Notes under the pieces: model-generated | The model's database searches: none | What the model was told of the DNA's origin: nothing | Seen by the model: the letters and a program-made list of their open reading frames with translations, nothing else | Translations under genes and position numbers: made by a program | From: Chitinophaga varians | Lineage (GTDB): Bacteria; Bacteroidota; Bacteroidia; Chitinophagales; Chitinophagaceae | Direction of reading: 5' to 3' | Assembly: GCF_012641275.1 (NCBI RefSeq) | Contig: NZ_JABAIA010000003.1 | Coordinates: 992,001 to 1,056,000 of the forward strand | DNA: 64,000 nucleotides | Shown here: positions 44,701 to 53,797 of the stretch, piece by piece | Numbering within the stretch: position 1 is the stretch's first letter | Layout of the letters: each line of letters begins with the position of its first letter

Positions 44701-47158
44701 ACAATGTTTCAACACTACCGGCAGTATTGCCATGAACGCCACCGGTGGCGATGGCAGCTATCAATACCACCTCAGTACAGATAACTGGGCCACCGCCAAA
44801 CCTTATACCAGCGGCGCCGCACTGAATGCCGGCGTGTATGCGCTAAAAGTGACAGACAATCACGGTTGTAGCCTGACTTACAACAAACAGCTTACTATCA
44901 CCGCACCGCCGGCAGTGCTGGCGCTTTCCGGTGTATTCTCAGACTACAACGGGTATAATATTTCCTGCGCAGGTGGAGACAACGGTTCCGTGCAACTGAA
45001 CGCCACCGGCGGTAATGGCGCTACCTACAACGGCTATACGTATGCAATAGATAACGGCGCTTTTGGCCCGGCTTCCCTGATAACAGGTATCAAAGCGGGC
45101 ATGCACACGTTCACCGTAAAAGACGGCCGCGGCTGTACCGCCACCCTCAATTACAGGTTTACCGAATCTGCGCAGGCGTTGACCATACAGCTGGTGAGCA
45201 AACAGGATGTACGTTGCGCGGCCATTCCGGGCGGCAGCATTACGGTGGCAGGCAGTGGCGGCACAGGTGCCCTGCAATACAGCCTGAACGGCACCGATTG
45301 GCAGGCCACGCCGGTGTTCTCCGGTCTTACTGCGGGTAATTATACCGTCACTGTGCGGGATGCCAATAGCTGCGGTAACACGCTGGCAGTACAAGTGCTT
45401 TCTGTGAACCCTGCTATTACTGTAGATAATATTACCAGCAACGATATTATTTGTTTTGGCACGACTGGCGCTATTTTAGTACAGGCCCATGGCGGCAGCG
45501 GTCAACTGACAAATGAATACGCCATGAACGGTGGCGCCTATACGGCTTTTACCAACGCAACGCCTCTGGGCGCAGGTGACTATACCATCCGGGTGAAGGA
45601 CGCCATCGGATGTTATTCCTCTGTAAGCAACGTAGTATCTATTACCGCGCCTGCAGCGCCTTTATCAGCAACAGCCATCGTTTCTGACTTCCACGGAAGG
45701 CAGATATCCTGCTTCGGCCTGTCGGACGGCGCTTTCAGCTTCATTACTTCCGGTGGCAACGATGGCGGATACCAGGGATATCTGTACAGCATTAACGGCG
45801 GCGCCTATACGGGGACATCACAATATACCGGTATGGCGGCCGGCAGTTACGCTGTGAAAATAAAAGACGGCCGCGGTTGCGAAATCACTAAAAATATTCT
45901 ACTGCAGCAGCCGGCAGCACCGGTATCGCTCACGGTGTCAGATATTACCCATCTGGCCTGTGGCGGTATACCTACCGGCAGCATCACGCTGCAATCAACA
46001 GGCGGCACTACGCCTTACGCCTATACGATGAACAACGGCGCGCCGCAGGCGTCGCCAACATTCAGCTCCCTGCTGGTAGGTAATTACACCCTGGAGGTAA
46101 AAGATGTGAACGGTTGCGCAGCAACCATAGTTACCACGGTGAAAGAAATGTATCCGCCGGTAACCGCCACGGCTACGGTGACGCCTGTACGTTGTTACGG
46201 CGAAGCTAGCGGCACTATTGTATTGCAGCCGGCTGGTGGTGATGGCAACTATAACTATCAATGGAATAACGCAGGGGTGAGCGGCGCGCAGGCGCAAAGC
46301 CTCACCGCGGGAAACTATACCGTCAAAGTGACGGACGGCAAAGGCTGCGGCCAGTCTTACAGCTACGAGGTAACACAACCGGCGGCACTGGGCCTGACCG
46401 TCAACGGTTCGCAGATATGCGACGGTGTAGACGACGGCACGGTGGAAGCTATTGTGCAAGGCGGGACCCGGCCTTACCAGTATGCGCTGAACAACGGCGC
46501 CTGGGGGGAGGGCAACAGCTTTGCCAACCTCCCGGCGGGAGCGTATACCCTCAAAGCTCAGGATGCCCGCGGTTGCGGCGCTACCGGTACAACTACCATC
46601 ACTAAACGAAATGTGAAGCCGGACGTCAACTTCCTGGTAGCATCCCGGAAAAATGCTTTCGATACGCTGGTGATCAAGGAGATCAGTCTCCCGGCGCCGG
46701 ACCTGGTCAGCTGGACTTTCGATCCGCAGGCGATTCTGCTGGGCTATGACCGCGGTACGCCACTGGTCCGCTTTACCACCGCAGGTACTTACTGGGTGGC
46801 CATGAAAGCCACTTTCGGGGAGTGTACCTATCAGGTGCGCAAAGATATCCAGATCAACGCTTACGACCCGCTTGCCGGGCCATCATACAGTGTGCCCGTT
46901 TCCGTGATAGATACCGTGATGTTGTCGCCCAATCCGAATGACGGCAATTTCCGTTTCCAGATAAAACTGAAACGTAAACAGCAGGTGATAGTGACCGTCT
47001 TCGACCTGAATGGGCGTATCCTTGTGAAGCAGCCTTATAGCCCTGCCTTGCAGATAGACGACCGTATCGCGCTGGGCAGTGTCAACAACGGCATCTTCAT
47101 CCTGAGGGTAGTCACCGAAAATGAGAGCAGGGACGTACGGTTCATTATCAGTCATTAA
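41768..47158 (+). CDS. Giant SprB-repeat surface adhesin with T9SS sorting domain
   Basis: A 1796-aa protein with a signal peptide. About 14 SprB-type repeats run from residue ~375 to ~1610; each opens with a Cys-Phe-Gly-like motif (VSCFGGSDGAI, DVTCFGQSTGSI, PVRCYGEASGTI) and closes near LTAGNYTVTVRDANSC. A PKD-like segment (VSWTFDPQA, GTYWVAMKA) precedes a C-terminal type A T9SS sorting domain, LSPNPNDGNFRF to the end. It should be exported by T9SS and attached to the cell surface, as SprB gliding adhesins are. Three blocks of three repeats form a higher-order unit (44207-46400). It lies between the barrel and the 2200-aa protein, with 21-bp and 36-bp gaps. Confidence 0.9.
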   Translation: MRKICLYLLLNTFLQGLCQSVYSQINENVLLPQPVTYYLNVSNTTPVSGTLAMGIYGNPDRYPLVGNSPIGSGSTYKGTTNYTPQLDFYINGAASEAFSLENGYPVDQAWIQSGRDFPQAYVSKNGYQVKLMYVMIAPNAVGAASNDICGDQLTSITSPGNWDLFPIPNLGEMAVEWQYSLGQPNDWTDLPPSEYGFTTYYEYRFIPVKLFPQIAAGTTNITFRCRARIKYGNVLCYSPYSPGTKVITFQPPAPKVDGGKLTVVPNCPGQTNGTVTLPASAITSGFTEMRWILRKGTSNIPCDPGLSGPVSTCGDQQDWSQGKVPVAGGISITNIPKGEYTLWVINPSANAGNCFTPVPVTMTELTELSESLGTTTNVSCFGGSDGAIAVTAAGGNGTQSGYFFTLKKDGNIFRTEQRAAANTMNWTGLPAGSYVAEVRDGTCNAIKTVATTITQPPQVKGQLTPQHPACISPGNGSISVVADPGITNYQYKLYKGAALLQQSAVTTSRNYTFSGLANGDYSVEILNMDYPTCTGWISTVSLNAVPPLTLTQDALNMVTCFGGSDGSLKYSAGGGSGSYMFLLQRTGMPTVSNSTGSFNGLTAGTYTVTLQNNVPGCNDATSQPVTITEPPVLQVSLQSGNISCNGAQDGIVKALASGGSGLYSYKWEQLKNGVWTTNPFWFDSDTKIDALSAGTYRVTVSDSKSTNCSVQSGVVTITELPALQSGGVTITPAVCLADGAAINISASGGDNTYTYFYTLNGTDYTAFTPGSRVHTAGSYHFRIKDGKGCMLDLPNAYNVDLPAAALGFTTQLSAYNGFQVSCNGAADGKITIMATGGNGGAYTGYQYKLNNGAYQPSNIFSGLTAGTYAISVKDARGCEASGSIRLAQPQMSINATKQDVTCFGQSTGSITTNIMGGAAPYRWQINGTNITGATATNLPAGNYALHITDANGCTKDTTLTVLHQYPALAFTAATATDIQCFNTTGSIAMNATGGDGSYQYHLSTDNWATAKPYTSGAALNAGVYALKVTDNHGCSLTYNKQLTITAPPAVLALSGVFSDYNGYNISCAGGDNGSVQLNATGGNGATYNGYTYAIDNGAFGPASLITGIKAGMHTFTVKDGRGCTATLNYRFTESAQALTIQLVSKQDVRCAAIPGGSITVAGSGGTGALQYSLNGTDWQATPVFSGLTAGNYTVTVRDANSCGNTLAVQVLSVNPAITVDNITSNDIICFGTTGAILVQAHGGSGQLTNEYAMNGGAYTAFTNATPLGAGDYTIRVKDAIGCYSSVSNVVSITAPAAPLSATAIVSDFHGRQISCFGLSDGAFSFITSGGNDGGYQGYLYSINGGAYTGTSQYTGMAAGSYAVKIKDGRGCEITKNILLQQPAAPVSLTVSDITHLACGGIPTGSITLQSTGGTTPYAYTMNNGAPQASPTFSSLLVGNYTLEVKDVNGCAATIVTTVKEMYPPVTATATVTPVRCYGEASGTIVLQPAGGDGNYNYQWNNAGVSGAQAQSLTAGNYTVKVTDGKGCGQSYSYEVTQPAALGLTVNGSQICDGVDDGTVEAIVQGGTRPYQYALNNGAWGEGNSFANLPAGAYTLKAQDARGCGATGTTTITKRNVKPDVNFLVASRKNAFDTLVIKEISLPAPDLVSWTFDPQAILLGYDRGTPLVRFTTAGTYWVAMKATFGECTYQVRKDIQINAYDPLAGPSYSVPVSVIDTVMLSPNPNDGNFRFQIKLKRKQQVIVTVFDLNGRILVKQPYSPALQIDDRIALGSVNNGIFILRVVTENESRDVRFIISH
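44207..46400 (+). repeat. Higher-order repeat: three consecutive triplets of SprB repeats
   Basis: Units start at equivalent codons at 44207, 44942 and 45686 (735 and 744 bp apart). Each begins with a Tyr/Phe-x-Gly-x-x-(I/V)SC repeat, then one with a (V/A)xCxxxxxGSI start, then one with a shorter CF/CY-x-TTG or similar start. A partial fourth unit (NGSQICDGVDDG) follows near 46400. Confidence 0.7.
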
Positions 47159-47194
47159 AACATTTTATCAACTATTATAATCAGCATCCGCGGT

Positions 47195-50100
47195 ATGCCT
47201 AACCTATTCCGTTACTTATTGAGTTATCTGTTGTTGATCTGTATCTGTCAGACGGCGGCAGCGCAGCAGTACCCTGTTACTGCCAGCACACAGATTATCC
47301 CGCCGTACAGTGTTTACCTCCCGGACTATGTGGTGCCGGGAAGTGACAAGCTGCGGGTCATCCTGGTGCAGAACGACCTGACCAAACCGTCCTACGATGT
47401 GAGACTGCAGATGACAGTGGAGCGGAACGGCGCACTGATCATGCGTACAGCACCGGCTTTCACGCCACGGCCGCTCACCCTGAGCGCAGGGGTGCCTACC
47501 ATCATCAGCGGCACCGACCTGGCTGATTATCTTAATACCAACAACATCGAATTCAGCGGAGGGTTTAGCCGTGACAGTTATGAGCGCACCCGCTCCCTGC
47601 CGGAAGGCTCTTACCGCATCACCTTCACGGCCTTCGACTATCGACGGCCACAGGTGCAGGTGAGTAATGCCGGTGCCAATATCTTTTTCTTCCAGAAAAG
47701 CGATCCTCCTTTGCTGAACCTGCCCATCTGCGGCAGCCGCGTAGAGAAAAGAGACCCGCAGTTTCTCACTTTCAGCTGGAGCAGCCGTAATACGCCCAAT
47801 CCACTGGAAGGAGGGGGAACCGAGTATATCTTTTCCCTTTATGAGATCAAACCGAAAAACAGCAACCCGGATTACATTGTACGCAGTACCCGGCCGATTT
47901 ATACCATTACTACAGATAACACCACAATCCCCTATGGCCCCGGAGAACCGGCGCTTACAGACAGCATGGAGTATGTCTGGATAGTGCAGGCACGCGATAA
48001 AAGTGGCCGTGATATGTTCAGCAACCAGGGCTTAAGCCAGAGCTGCCGTTTTACCTATCTGGGCAATAATCCCTTTGAGACCAACAAAATCAGTAAACCG
48101 AAACTGTCAGGCGAGGCTACCGGCGAAAGGACCATGAAGCTGCAATGGCCCGCAGCACCTGCCAGCGCGGCCTACCGGGTAGAAGCCTATAGGGTGCAGT
48201 ACCGTGCCGTCAAAAAAGACGGTGTGGAATTCGACTGGCAAACTTCAGAGTCTCCAACCGATACCGCGCTCAATGTACATAGCCTGGAGCCGGACCGAAG
48301 CTATGAAGCCCGTCTGCAATGGCGGGTGGCCGGCGTTTACGGTCCATTCAGTGACGTAGTAACGGTGACGACTAAACCGCTGCGTACGTTCACCTGCGGC
48401 GACCCTGCATTATTGCAGGCGCCACAAAACAACGCACCGCTGCCTTCCGCCTCCCGCGGCGCTATTTTCCGTATCGGGCATTTTGATGTGCTGGTGAGTG
48501 ACATCTCCGGTGGTGATGGCGTATATAGCGGTCGTGGTAAGATCGTTACCCCCGGATTCGGTGGCGGTATGCTGGTGCAGTTCAAACAGATCAGCGTTAA
48601 CACAGATATGGTGGTGACCCGCGGCGAGATGCAGGCGGTAACGGAAGGCATCGATAAATTCATCAGCGATGAACAGAAAAATCAACGCGGTGGCGATGAC
48701 GTAGGCCATGTGAAGACCGGCGACGTGGTGCCCGACATCGTGACGAAATTGCACCTGTTCACCAAAGAAAGTATCAAAGTCAATACGGAAGACGGCACGA
48801 TCACCTTTACCGATTCCAATACCGGCCAGTCTGAAACTGTCAACTATAAAGAAAAAGGTAAAGGCCTGCCGCTGGTGATAGAAGACACTGATGGTAACCT
48901 TTACAATGTCGATAAAAACGGCAAGGTAACGTCAGCGGGCACACGTGACAAGAGCCTCGCCGGCAACCCGGAGGCTTTGGCTGCGCTCAATAAGCTGGAC
49001 CTGAGCAATGGTATGTTCACCTTCTCCGGTAAAAACAGCAGGTATGCTTTCGATGCCTGGAAAGATAACTACTACGGTAAAGCGGTGCTGGACAGCAGTT
49101 ATGAGAAACTGGCTGATGGCCGTTACCGCGTGGCAGCCAAGGCTATCCTCCCCGGAGAGCAGGACCAGGTGATCGCCACATTATCAGGAGCGAAAGACAT
49201 CGATACCAGCAAAATCAGGTTTGTCAGCGGTAAAGGCATTGTTTATCCATCCTCCCCATCACCGGAAGGATTTGTGATCACCCTTACCGGCGGCCCTGCG
49301 GGCGATGCGCAGGAGATCTATGCGGTGTACGCCAAAGGTGGCAAAAACATCAGTATGGGCAAATTGCTGGTGGCCAGCTATGCACCTACACAAAAGCAGG
49401 TAGTGCTGATTCCTGTAGGTAAAGCCACGGTGCAGAAGGAAGCTGTGGAAAAAGCGCTGAAAGATGCCTATGAAAAAATAGGTGTCACCTATACAGTAAC
49501 CGTAGATGAGAGCTTCCGCGATAACACTGCATGGGACCTGAACAAGGACAACTTGTTGCAGGACAGCCATAGTTCCTTCCTGGGCAATGGTTTTACCGGA
49601 GAGGAGAAAGCCATGCGCAAGGCTTACGGTAAAGACCATAAGGCAGATAAAAATACCAGCTACCTGTTTGTGATAAATGAAGCCGCGTTAAACGACGGCG
49701 ACCTTCAGGGTAAAATGCCGCGACAGAGCCAGTTCGGTTTCATCTTCGCCAAAGGCGCCTCCGCAGAAAGCGTAGGCCGCACGGTGGCACACGAAACCGG
49801 TCACGGCGCCTATACGCTGGAACATACCTTCAGCGCCGGCATCGGGCTGGACATCCGGAGCACGGATAACCTCATGGATTACGGCAACGGCTACTCGCTG
49901 CTGAAATATCAGTGGGATGTAGTGCATGATCCGGGCCACGTATGGGGCATTTTCGAAAATGACCAGGACCAGCAGCAGGTGTCATTCGGCACTGTGAAGG
50001 TATTTGAGGAATTCATTAACAAACCTTCCAATACTTATACGTTCCTCACGCCTGCAGGTACGATGATTACATTGCCACAGGATGCCACCAACCTTACCTT

Positions 50101-53100
50101 TTCTACACTGGACAGGACCTTCTACAAGGTGAGAGGACAGGTAGATATGAACCTGCCGTCGGAAGACCTGGTGCCGCTGGGTGCGCTGTTATCGTTCGAT
50201 GTTAAACAGGTACATTATTCCGGCAGCTATGGCAGTGCAGCATTCCATGGTTATATGAACGGGGAAGGTAGCTTCTATAAAGAGGATGTTTCCAAAACAC
50301 TAGGTGCAGACACCGGTATCGCCGTATTCCTCGGGGTAAAAGAAGGCAAGTTTATTACTTATGCCTCCCGCTTTAAACCTAAATCACCAGTACGGGTAAA
50401 CGATTTCTCGATTGTTGATCTTGACTTCGTGTTAGAGGAAAACAGCCTGAAAGCTGTATTGGAGAGAAAGAAAGTGGCGCCTAAACTGATTGAACTGGAT
50501 GCCGCCGGGCTGGCGTTTATCAATGGTAATGTAGCATTCCGCTATAAAGGCAAGGAGGAAGCTACTATAGGCAGTTTCCTGCTGGAGGTACTGGACGAGA
50601 AGAGCACGGTGAGCCACTATATGACTTTCTACACCATTGCCAACCTGAAGAAGGAAGATTTGTTGGCCTTCGCCGGCTGCCTGGGAGAACAATGGGATAT
50701 TTCAATGGCGGAAGCACCGCTTCGCAAGATCGTTTATGGGCCTACTGAAGGAATGGACGGCGGATATAAACTGTACCAGACGATCAGGGAGAAGACGCTG
50801 GTTGAAATGGCGAAGATAGCCGATAATAAATCGCAGCTGCATCAGCAACTGCATGATGCCGTGGCTGCCAGAAAAACAGTAGAATTCATTCATGACCTGA
50901 TAAAAAATAATTACTCGCCTTGCGCGATGGTGCAGCTGAACCTGACTGACAGGTTGTATATCCTCAACCAGCTGTTGTCAAAGGGTATGGAAAATGACAA
51001 CTGGTATACGGATCCTGCCTGGTATACCACCAATGATGGACACTTTATTGTGCTGGACCTGTTCAGGACGACCCCTAAAAGTGACCGTGCCGCATTGTTG
51101 AAGCAGGGAGTTATGGCCAACAAGTATTTGTGGCTGCGCACTTTGTGGCAGGAGGCAAATAAATGGTTCAATGGCGTAGGTTACGAGAATGTGAGGGAAG
51201 TGTTCGAAGAAATCAATCCCTGGATAAAGGAGAATTATACTGACCTGAAAGTGCCGCTTACCGTGAAATACCACCACGTGGGCATGTTCGGGTTGGATTC
51301 TATTCCTTATCTGCCAGGTGAACAGGAATACCTGATCGGATTAAAATCCGGTGGTAAGCCAGTGTTTAACTATTACGAATACACTGTTGACAAGGAAGGA
51401 AGCGCGTCCCTCTCTTCAGAAGGTAAAATATTGCTGACACAACGTTACAGCATGCTAAGTGTCTACCCGACCTTCAACATGCCGGGCAGCAGCTCCCTCG
51501 ACAAACCAGGTATTCCGGTGGCTTACGACGAGGCAATGGACCCGTTTGAACCGATGACCATCATGTCCGTGTCCAACTTTTATGAAAATGGGGTGACTGC
51601 AGGTGAAAAGAAAGTGGTGCCCGCTTATATGTCGGTGGTCATCAACAGAGATCTGGAACGTTCCTCCAATAATCGCAAGATAAGGACTGTGTTTGATATC
51701 GCTACTGTAGTGGCGGCGGTACTGGCTGCCCCTGAGTCAGGCGGCACTTCGCTGTCAGCGATTTCCTCCGTACTGGCGAGGACATCGCAGGTGGTGTCCA
51801 GGGTGACAACGGTGGTATCTGCCGCAGATATCATGGTTCAGGCAGAAAGGAATGCGATGACTCCGCAAAAATACCAACTGTACAGAGACTTTTATGAAGC
51901 ATGGGACAAACTGAAAGCGACCGTCGATTACACAGCGCTGGGTGTTGATGCTATTAACATCTCTGTATGGAGCATTGGTAAAATCAGAGAGTTGCGCCGC
52001 ATCAGCAATACTGTCAACGAAATCCGAAACACCATGGAGAACGGTATTACTCCTCCTCCCAATCTGGCTGACGGATGGAAAAGAGCGATAAACGACATCC
52101 CTGACGGTCCTCCTCCCGGCTATACTATCAGGGACTCCAGAATTTTGAGCAAAGTTCCTAATGCCGGGTTAGACAGCAGGGGTGCCAGCTTTGTATCTAC
52201 CGTTACCAACATTGAAAAGCAGGCGGGCACCGTTATTTTCCACGTAGGTAAGGATGCCTCCGCAGGTTCGTCTGTAAAAGATTTCCTCCTTGTACTGGAA
52301 AAACGTGGTTACGGAGGACCGCAACCACGCGTGCAGAGTGGTACCATAAGAGACCTGGAAGTGCTGACCATGGAGGAGACAAGCAAAATTGTGGAAGGCC
52401 TGGGCACAGAGACATTACTGAAGGAAGTTCAAAGACTCGAGCATGTGCCGCTCAAAAAAATGCAGGAAGAATTAGGCCTGTTAACAGAAATGAAACCGGC
52501 GCAGTTTACCGAAGAAGCCACTGTTAAAGTCTATGTTGTGGCAAGTAAAGCTGTTAACGCAGGTAAAGCAGTTACGGACGCGGAGCCGGACATTGTAACG
52601 GTCACACTTCCCCAAGGAGAAACCAGAATTGCCTATGCCACACCTGAAGGCGTTACAGAAGTACTGAATAAACGGAAGTGCAATTTCTGTACAACATTCC
52701 AGAATGAAGCCATCTGCCGTAAGTTTGAACAGCTGTACGTTAAATCAATGATGACCCATCGGGATGGTATTGCCAAACTGTGTGCGAATCTGAAGAAAAC
52801 TGAAGTCAATGCTGTATTGGATTATATGTTAGATGAAGATTTTGATGTGTATGATCTGAGAGATTTACTGGAAGAGATAGAAATTCAGACAGGTGATGTC
52901 AAGCATATCACCAATCACGTGGGGGACATAAATGTTGGTTTACTAGCCGCATGGGAACTGGTAAGGGCGGCCAAGGCAGCTGTTTCCAGGAATTATGAAA
53001 TGGACTATCCCGGATTGGAGGAAGTCAGGAAGGCAATGGCTGATCCCGGCTTTAATAATAACGTAGGCCGTACAGGAGGCCTGATCGCCGTGTTATCGGC

Positions 53101-53797
53101 CAATAAGGGGCTTCCTTGTAATACCTGTAAGAATCCGTCTAAAATAATTCTGCAGTTCCTGGATGAGTATATTAAAGATCTTAAGTATTTTTCCGATCAT
53201 TACAATTTCGGAAAACTTTGGGATGAGCTGAAACAGCCCAGGGCGTACAGGATGGTGTATGGTGCCGCCTTCCAGTTGCGTATCCTGAGAGCATTCCCTT
53301 CCCAGTTTGCGGGCGGTACCGTTGTTTTTGACGATGAACTGGACAGGCTCACTGGCAGCGATGAAGACAATCTGGCGGATGATCAGACTGATGAGGGAAT
53401 AAGAAGCAAGTGCCGCTTTGATATCAAGGTCACAGGGGCAGGCAGGGAGAAATTGTTTGAATTCAAAAGCTGGGGCGCCACCACTGCACGGGATTTCTTG
53501 AATAATGCCAGCAAACGGGTATACTTCGGTAACCAGATGTCGGCATATTTCCGGAGAGCGAGGAACATCGCTGACGTGACGTATTATTTCGATGGCAGAA
53601 AAATCACGTTGAGCAGAGCGAAACAACTCGTGCAGGCAGTGTTTAGGGAAAGATACCGGGAATGGTACACCAATTCCGGCACTACCGGACTTGGGGCGAC
53701 AAAAATGGAGGAGCTGTTCGGCATTAACATGCAGGATTTTGCCGATGAAATAGAAGATGTCAACAGTCCTATTTATAATTTTATCAAAGCAGAATAA
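47195..53797 (+). CDS. Giant polymorphic-toxin-like protein: Fn3, zinc peptidase and C-terminal PD-(D/E)XK nuclease
   Basis: A 2200-aa protein. Signal peptide to about residue 24 (CQTAAAQ). Residues ~25-295 are a beta-rich surface-type region, possibly TANFOR-like; ~301-395 an Fn3-like domain. H866-E867-x-x-H870 with H877 and a Met-turn-like NLMDYGNG (M894) indicate a zinc metallopeptidase. A hydrophobic helical stretch lies at ~1494-1550. Cysteine pairs C1829/C1832, C1841 and C1975/C1978 follow. The C-terminal ~150 residues carry D2076 (RFDIKV), E2089-x-K2091 (FEFKSW) and Q2114-x-x-x-Y2118, the motifs of RecB-like PD-(D/E)XK nucleases. There is no T9SS sorting domain; the nuclease is at the tip. 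Its 3' part is more AT-rich. The next gene overlaps its stop (TAATG) and may encode immunity. Confidence 0.75.
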   Translation: MPNLFRYLLSYLLLICICQTAAAQQYPVTASTQIIPPYSVYLPDYVVPGSDKLRVILVQNDLTKPSYDVRLQMTVERNGALIMRTAPAFTPRPLTLSAGVPTIISGTDLADYLNTNNIEFSGGFSRDSYERTRSLPEGSYRITFTAFDYRRPQVQVSNAGANIFFFQKSDPPLLNLPICGSRVEKRDPQFLTFSWSSRNTPNPLEGGGTEYIFSLYEIKPKNSNPDYIVRSTRPIYTITTDNTTIPYGPGEPALTDSMEYVWIVQARDKSGRDMFSNQGLSQSCRFTYLGNNPFETNKISKPKLSGEATGERTMKLQWPAAPASAAYRVEAYRVQYRAVKKDGVEFDWQTSESPTDTALNVHSLEPDRSYEARLQWRVAGVYGPFSDVVTVTTKPLRTFTCGDPALLQAPQNNAPLPSASRGAIFRIGHFDVLVSDISGGDGVYSGRGKIVTPGFGGGMLVQFKQISVNTDMVVTRGEMQAVTEGIDKFISDEQKNQRGGDDVGHVKTGDVVPDIVTKLHLFTKESIKVNTEDGTITFTDSNTGQSETVNYKEKGKGLPLVIEDTDGNLYNVDKNGKVTSAGTRDKSLAGNPEALAALNKLDLSNGMFTFSGKNSRYAFDAWKDNYYGKAVLDSSYEKLADGRYRVAAKAILPGEQDQVIATLSGAKDIDTSKIRFVSGKGIVYPSSPSPEGFVITLTGGPAGDAQEIYAVYAKGGKNISMGKLLVASYAPTQKQVVLIPVGKATVQKEAVEKALKDAYEKIGVTYTVTVDESFRDNTAWDLNKDNLLQDSHSSFLGNGFTGEEKAMRKAYGKDHKADKNTSYLFVINEAALNDGDLQGKMPRQSQFGFIFAKGASAESVGRTVAHETGHGAYTLEHTFSAGIGLDIRSTDNLMDYGNGYSLLKYQWDVVHDPGHVWGIFENDQDQQQVSFGTVKVFEEFINKPSNTYTFLTPAGTMITLPQDATNLTFSTLDRTFYKVRGQVDMNLPSEDLVPLGALLSFDVKQVHYSGSYGSAAFHGYMNGEGSFYKEDVSKTLGADTGIAVFLGVKEGKFITYASRFKPKSPVRVNDFSIVDLDFVLEENSLKAVLERKKVAPKLIELDAAGLAFINGNVAFRYKGKEEATIGSFLLEVLDEKSTVSHYMTFYTIANLKKEDLLAFAGCLGEQWDISMAEAPLRKIVYGPTEGMDGGYKLYQTIREKTLVEMAKIADNKSQLHQQLHDAVAARKTVEFIHDLIKNNYSPCAMVQLNLTDRLYILNQLLSKGMENDNWYTDPAWYTTNDGHFIVLDLFRTTPKSDRAALLKQGVMANKYLWLRTLWQEANKWFNGVGYENVREVFEEINPWIKENYTDLKVPLTVKYHHVGMFGLDSIPYLPGEQEYLIGLKSGGKPVFNYYEYTVDKEGSASLSSEGKILLTQRYSMLSVYPTFNMPGSSSLDKPGIPVAYDEAMDPFEPMTIMSVSNFYENGVTAGEKKVVPAYMSVVINRDLERSSNNRKIRTVFDIATVVAAVLAAPESGGTSLSAISSVLARTSQVVSRVTTVVSAADIMVQAERNAMTPQKYQLYRDFYEAWDKLKATVDYTALGVDAINISVWSIGKIRELRRISNTVNEIRNTMENGITPPPNLADGWKRAINDIPDGPPPGYTIRDSRILSKVPNAGLDSRGASFVSTVTNIEKQAGTVIFHVGKDASAGSSVKDFLLVLEKRGYGGPQPRVQSGTIRDLEVLTMEETSKIVEGLGTETLLKEVQRLEHVPLKKMQEELGLLTEMKPAQFTEEATVKVYVVASKAVNAGKAVTDAEPDIVTVTLPQGETRIAYATPEGVTEVLNKRKCNFCTTFQNEAICRKFEQLYVKSMMTHRDGIAKLCANLKKTEVNAVLDYMLDEDFDVYDLRDLLEEIEIQTGDVKHITNHVGDINVGLLAAWELVRAAKAAVSRNYEMDYPGLEEVRKAMADPGFNNNVGRTGGLIAVLSANKGLPCNTCKNPSKIILQFLDEYIKDLKYFSDHYNFGKLWDELKQPRAYRMVYGAAFQLRILRAFPSQFAGGTVVFDDELDRLTGSDEDNLADDQTDEGIRSKCRFDIKVTGAGREKLFEFKSWGATTARDFLNNASKRVYFGNQMSAYFRRARNIADVTYYFDGRKITLSRAKQLVQAVFRERYREWYTNSGTTGLGATKMEELFGINMQDFADEIEDVNSPIYNFIKAE

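Noticed and set aside
43900..46600. Regular repeats that might suggest a CRISPR array or tandem DNA repeat
   Set aside because: The periodicity is at protein level (SprB repeats); the DNA copies are not identical and keep one reading frame.
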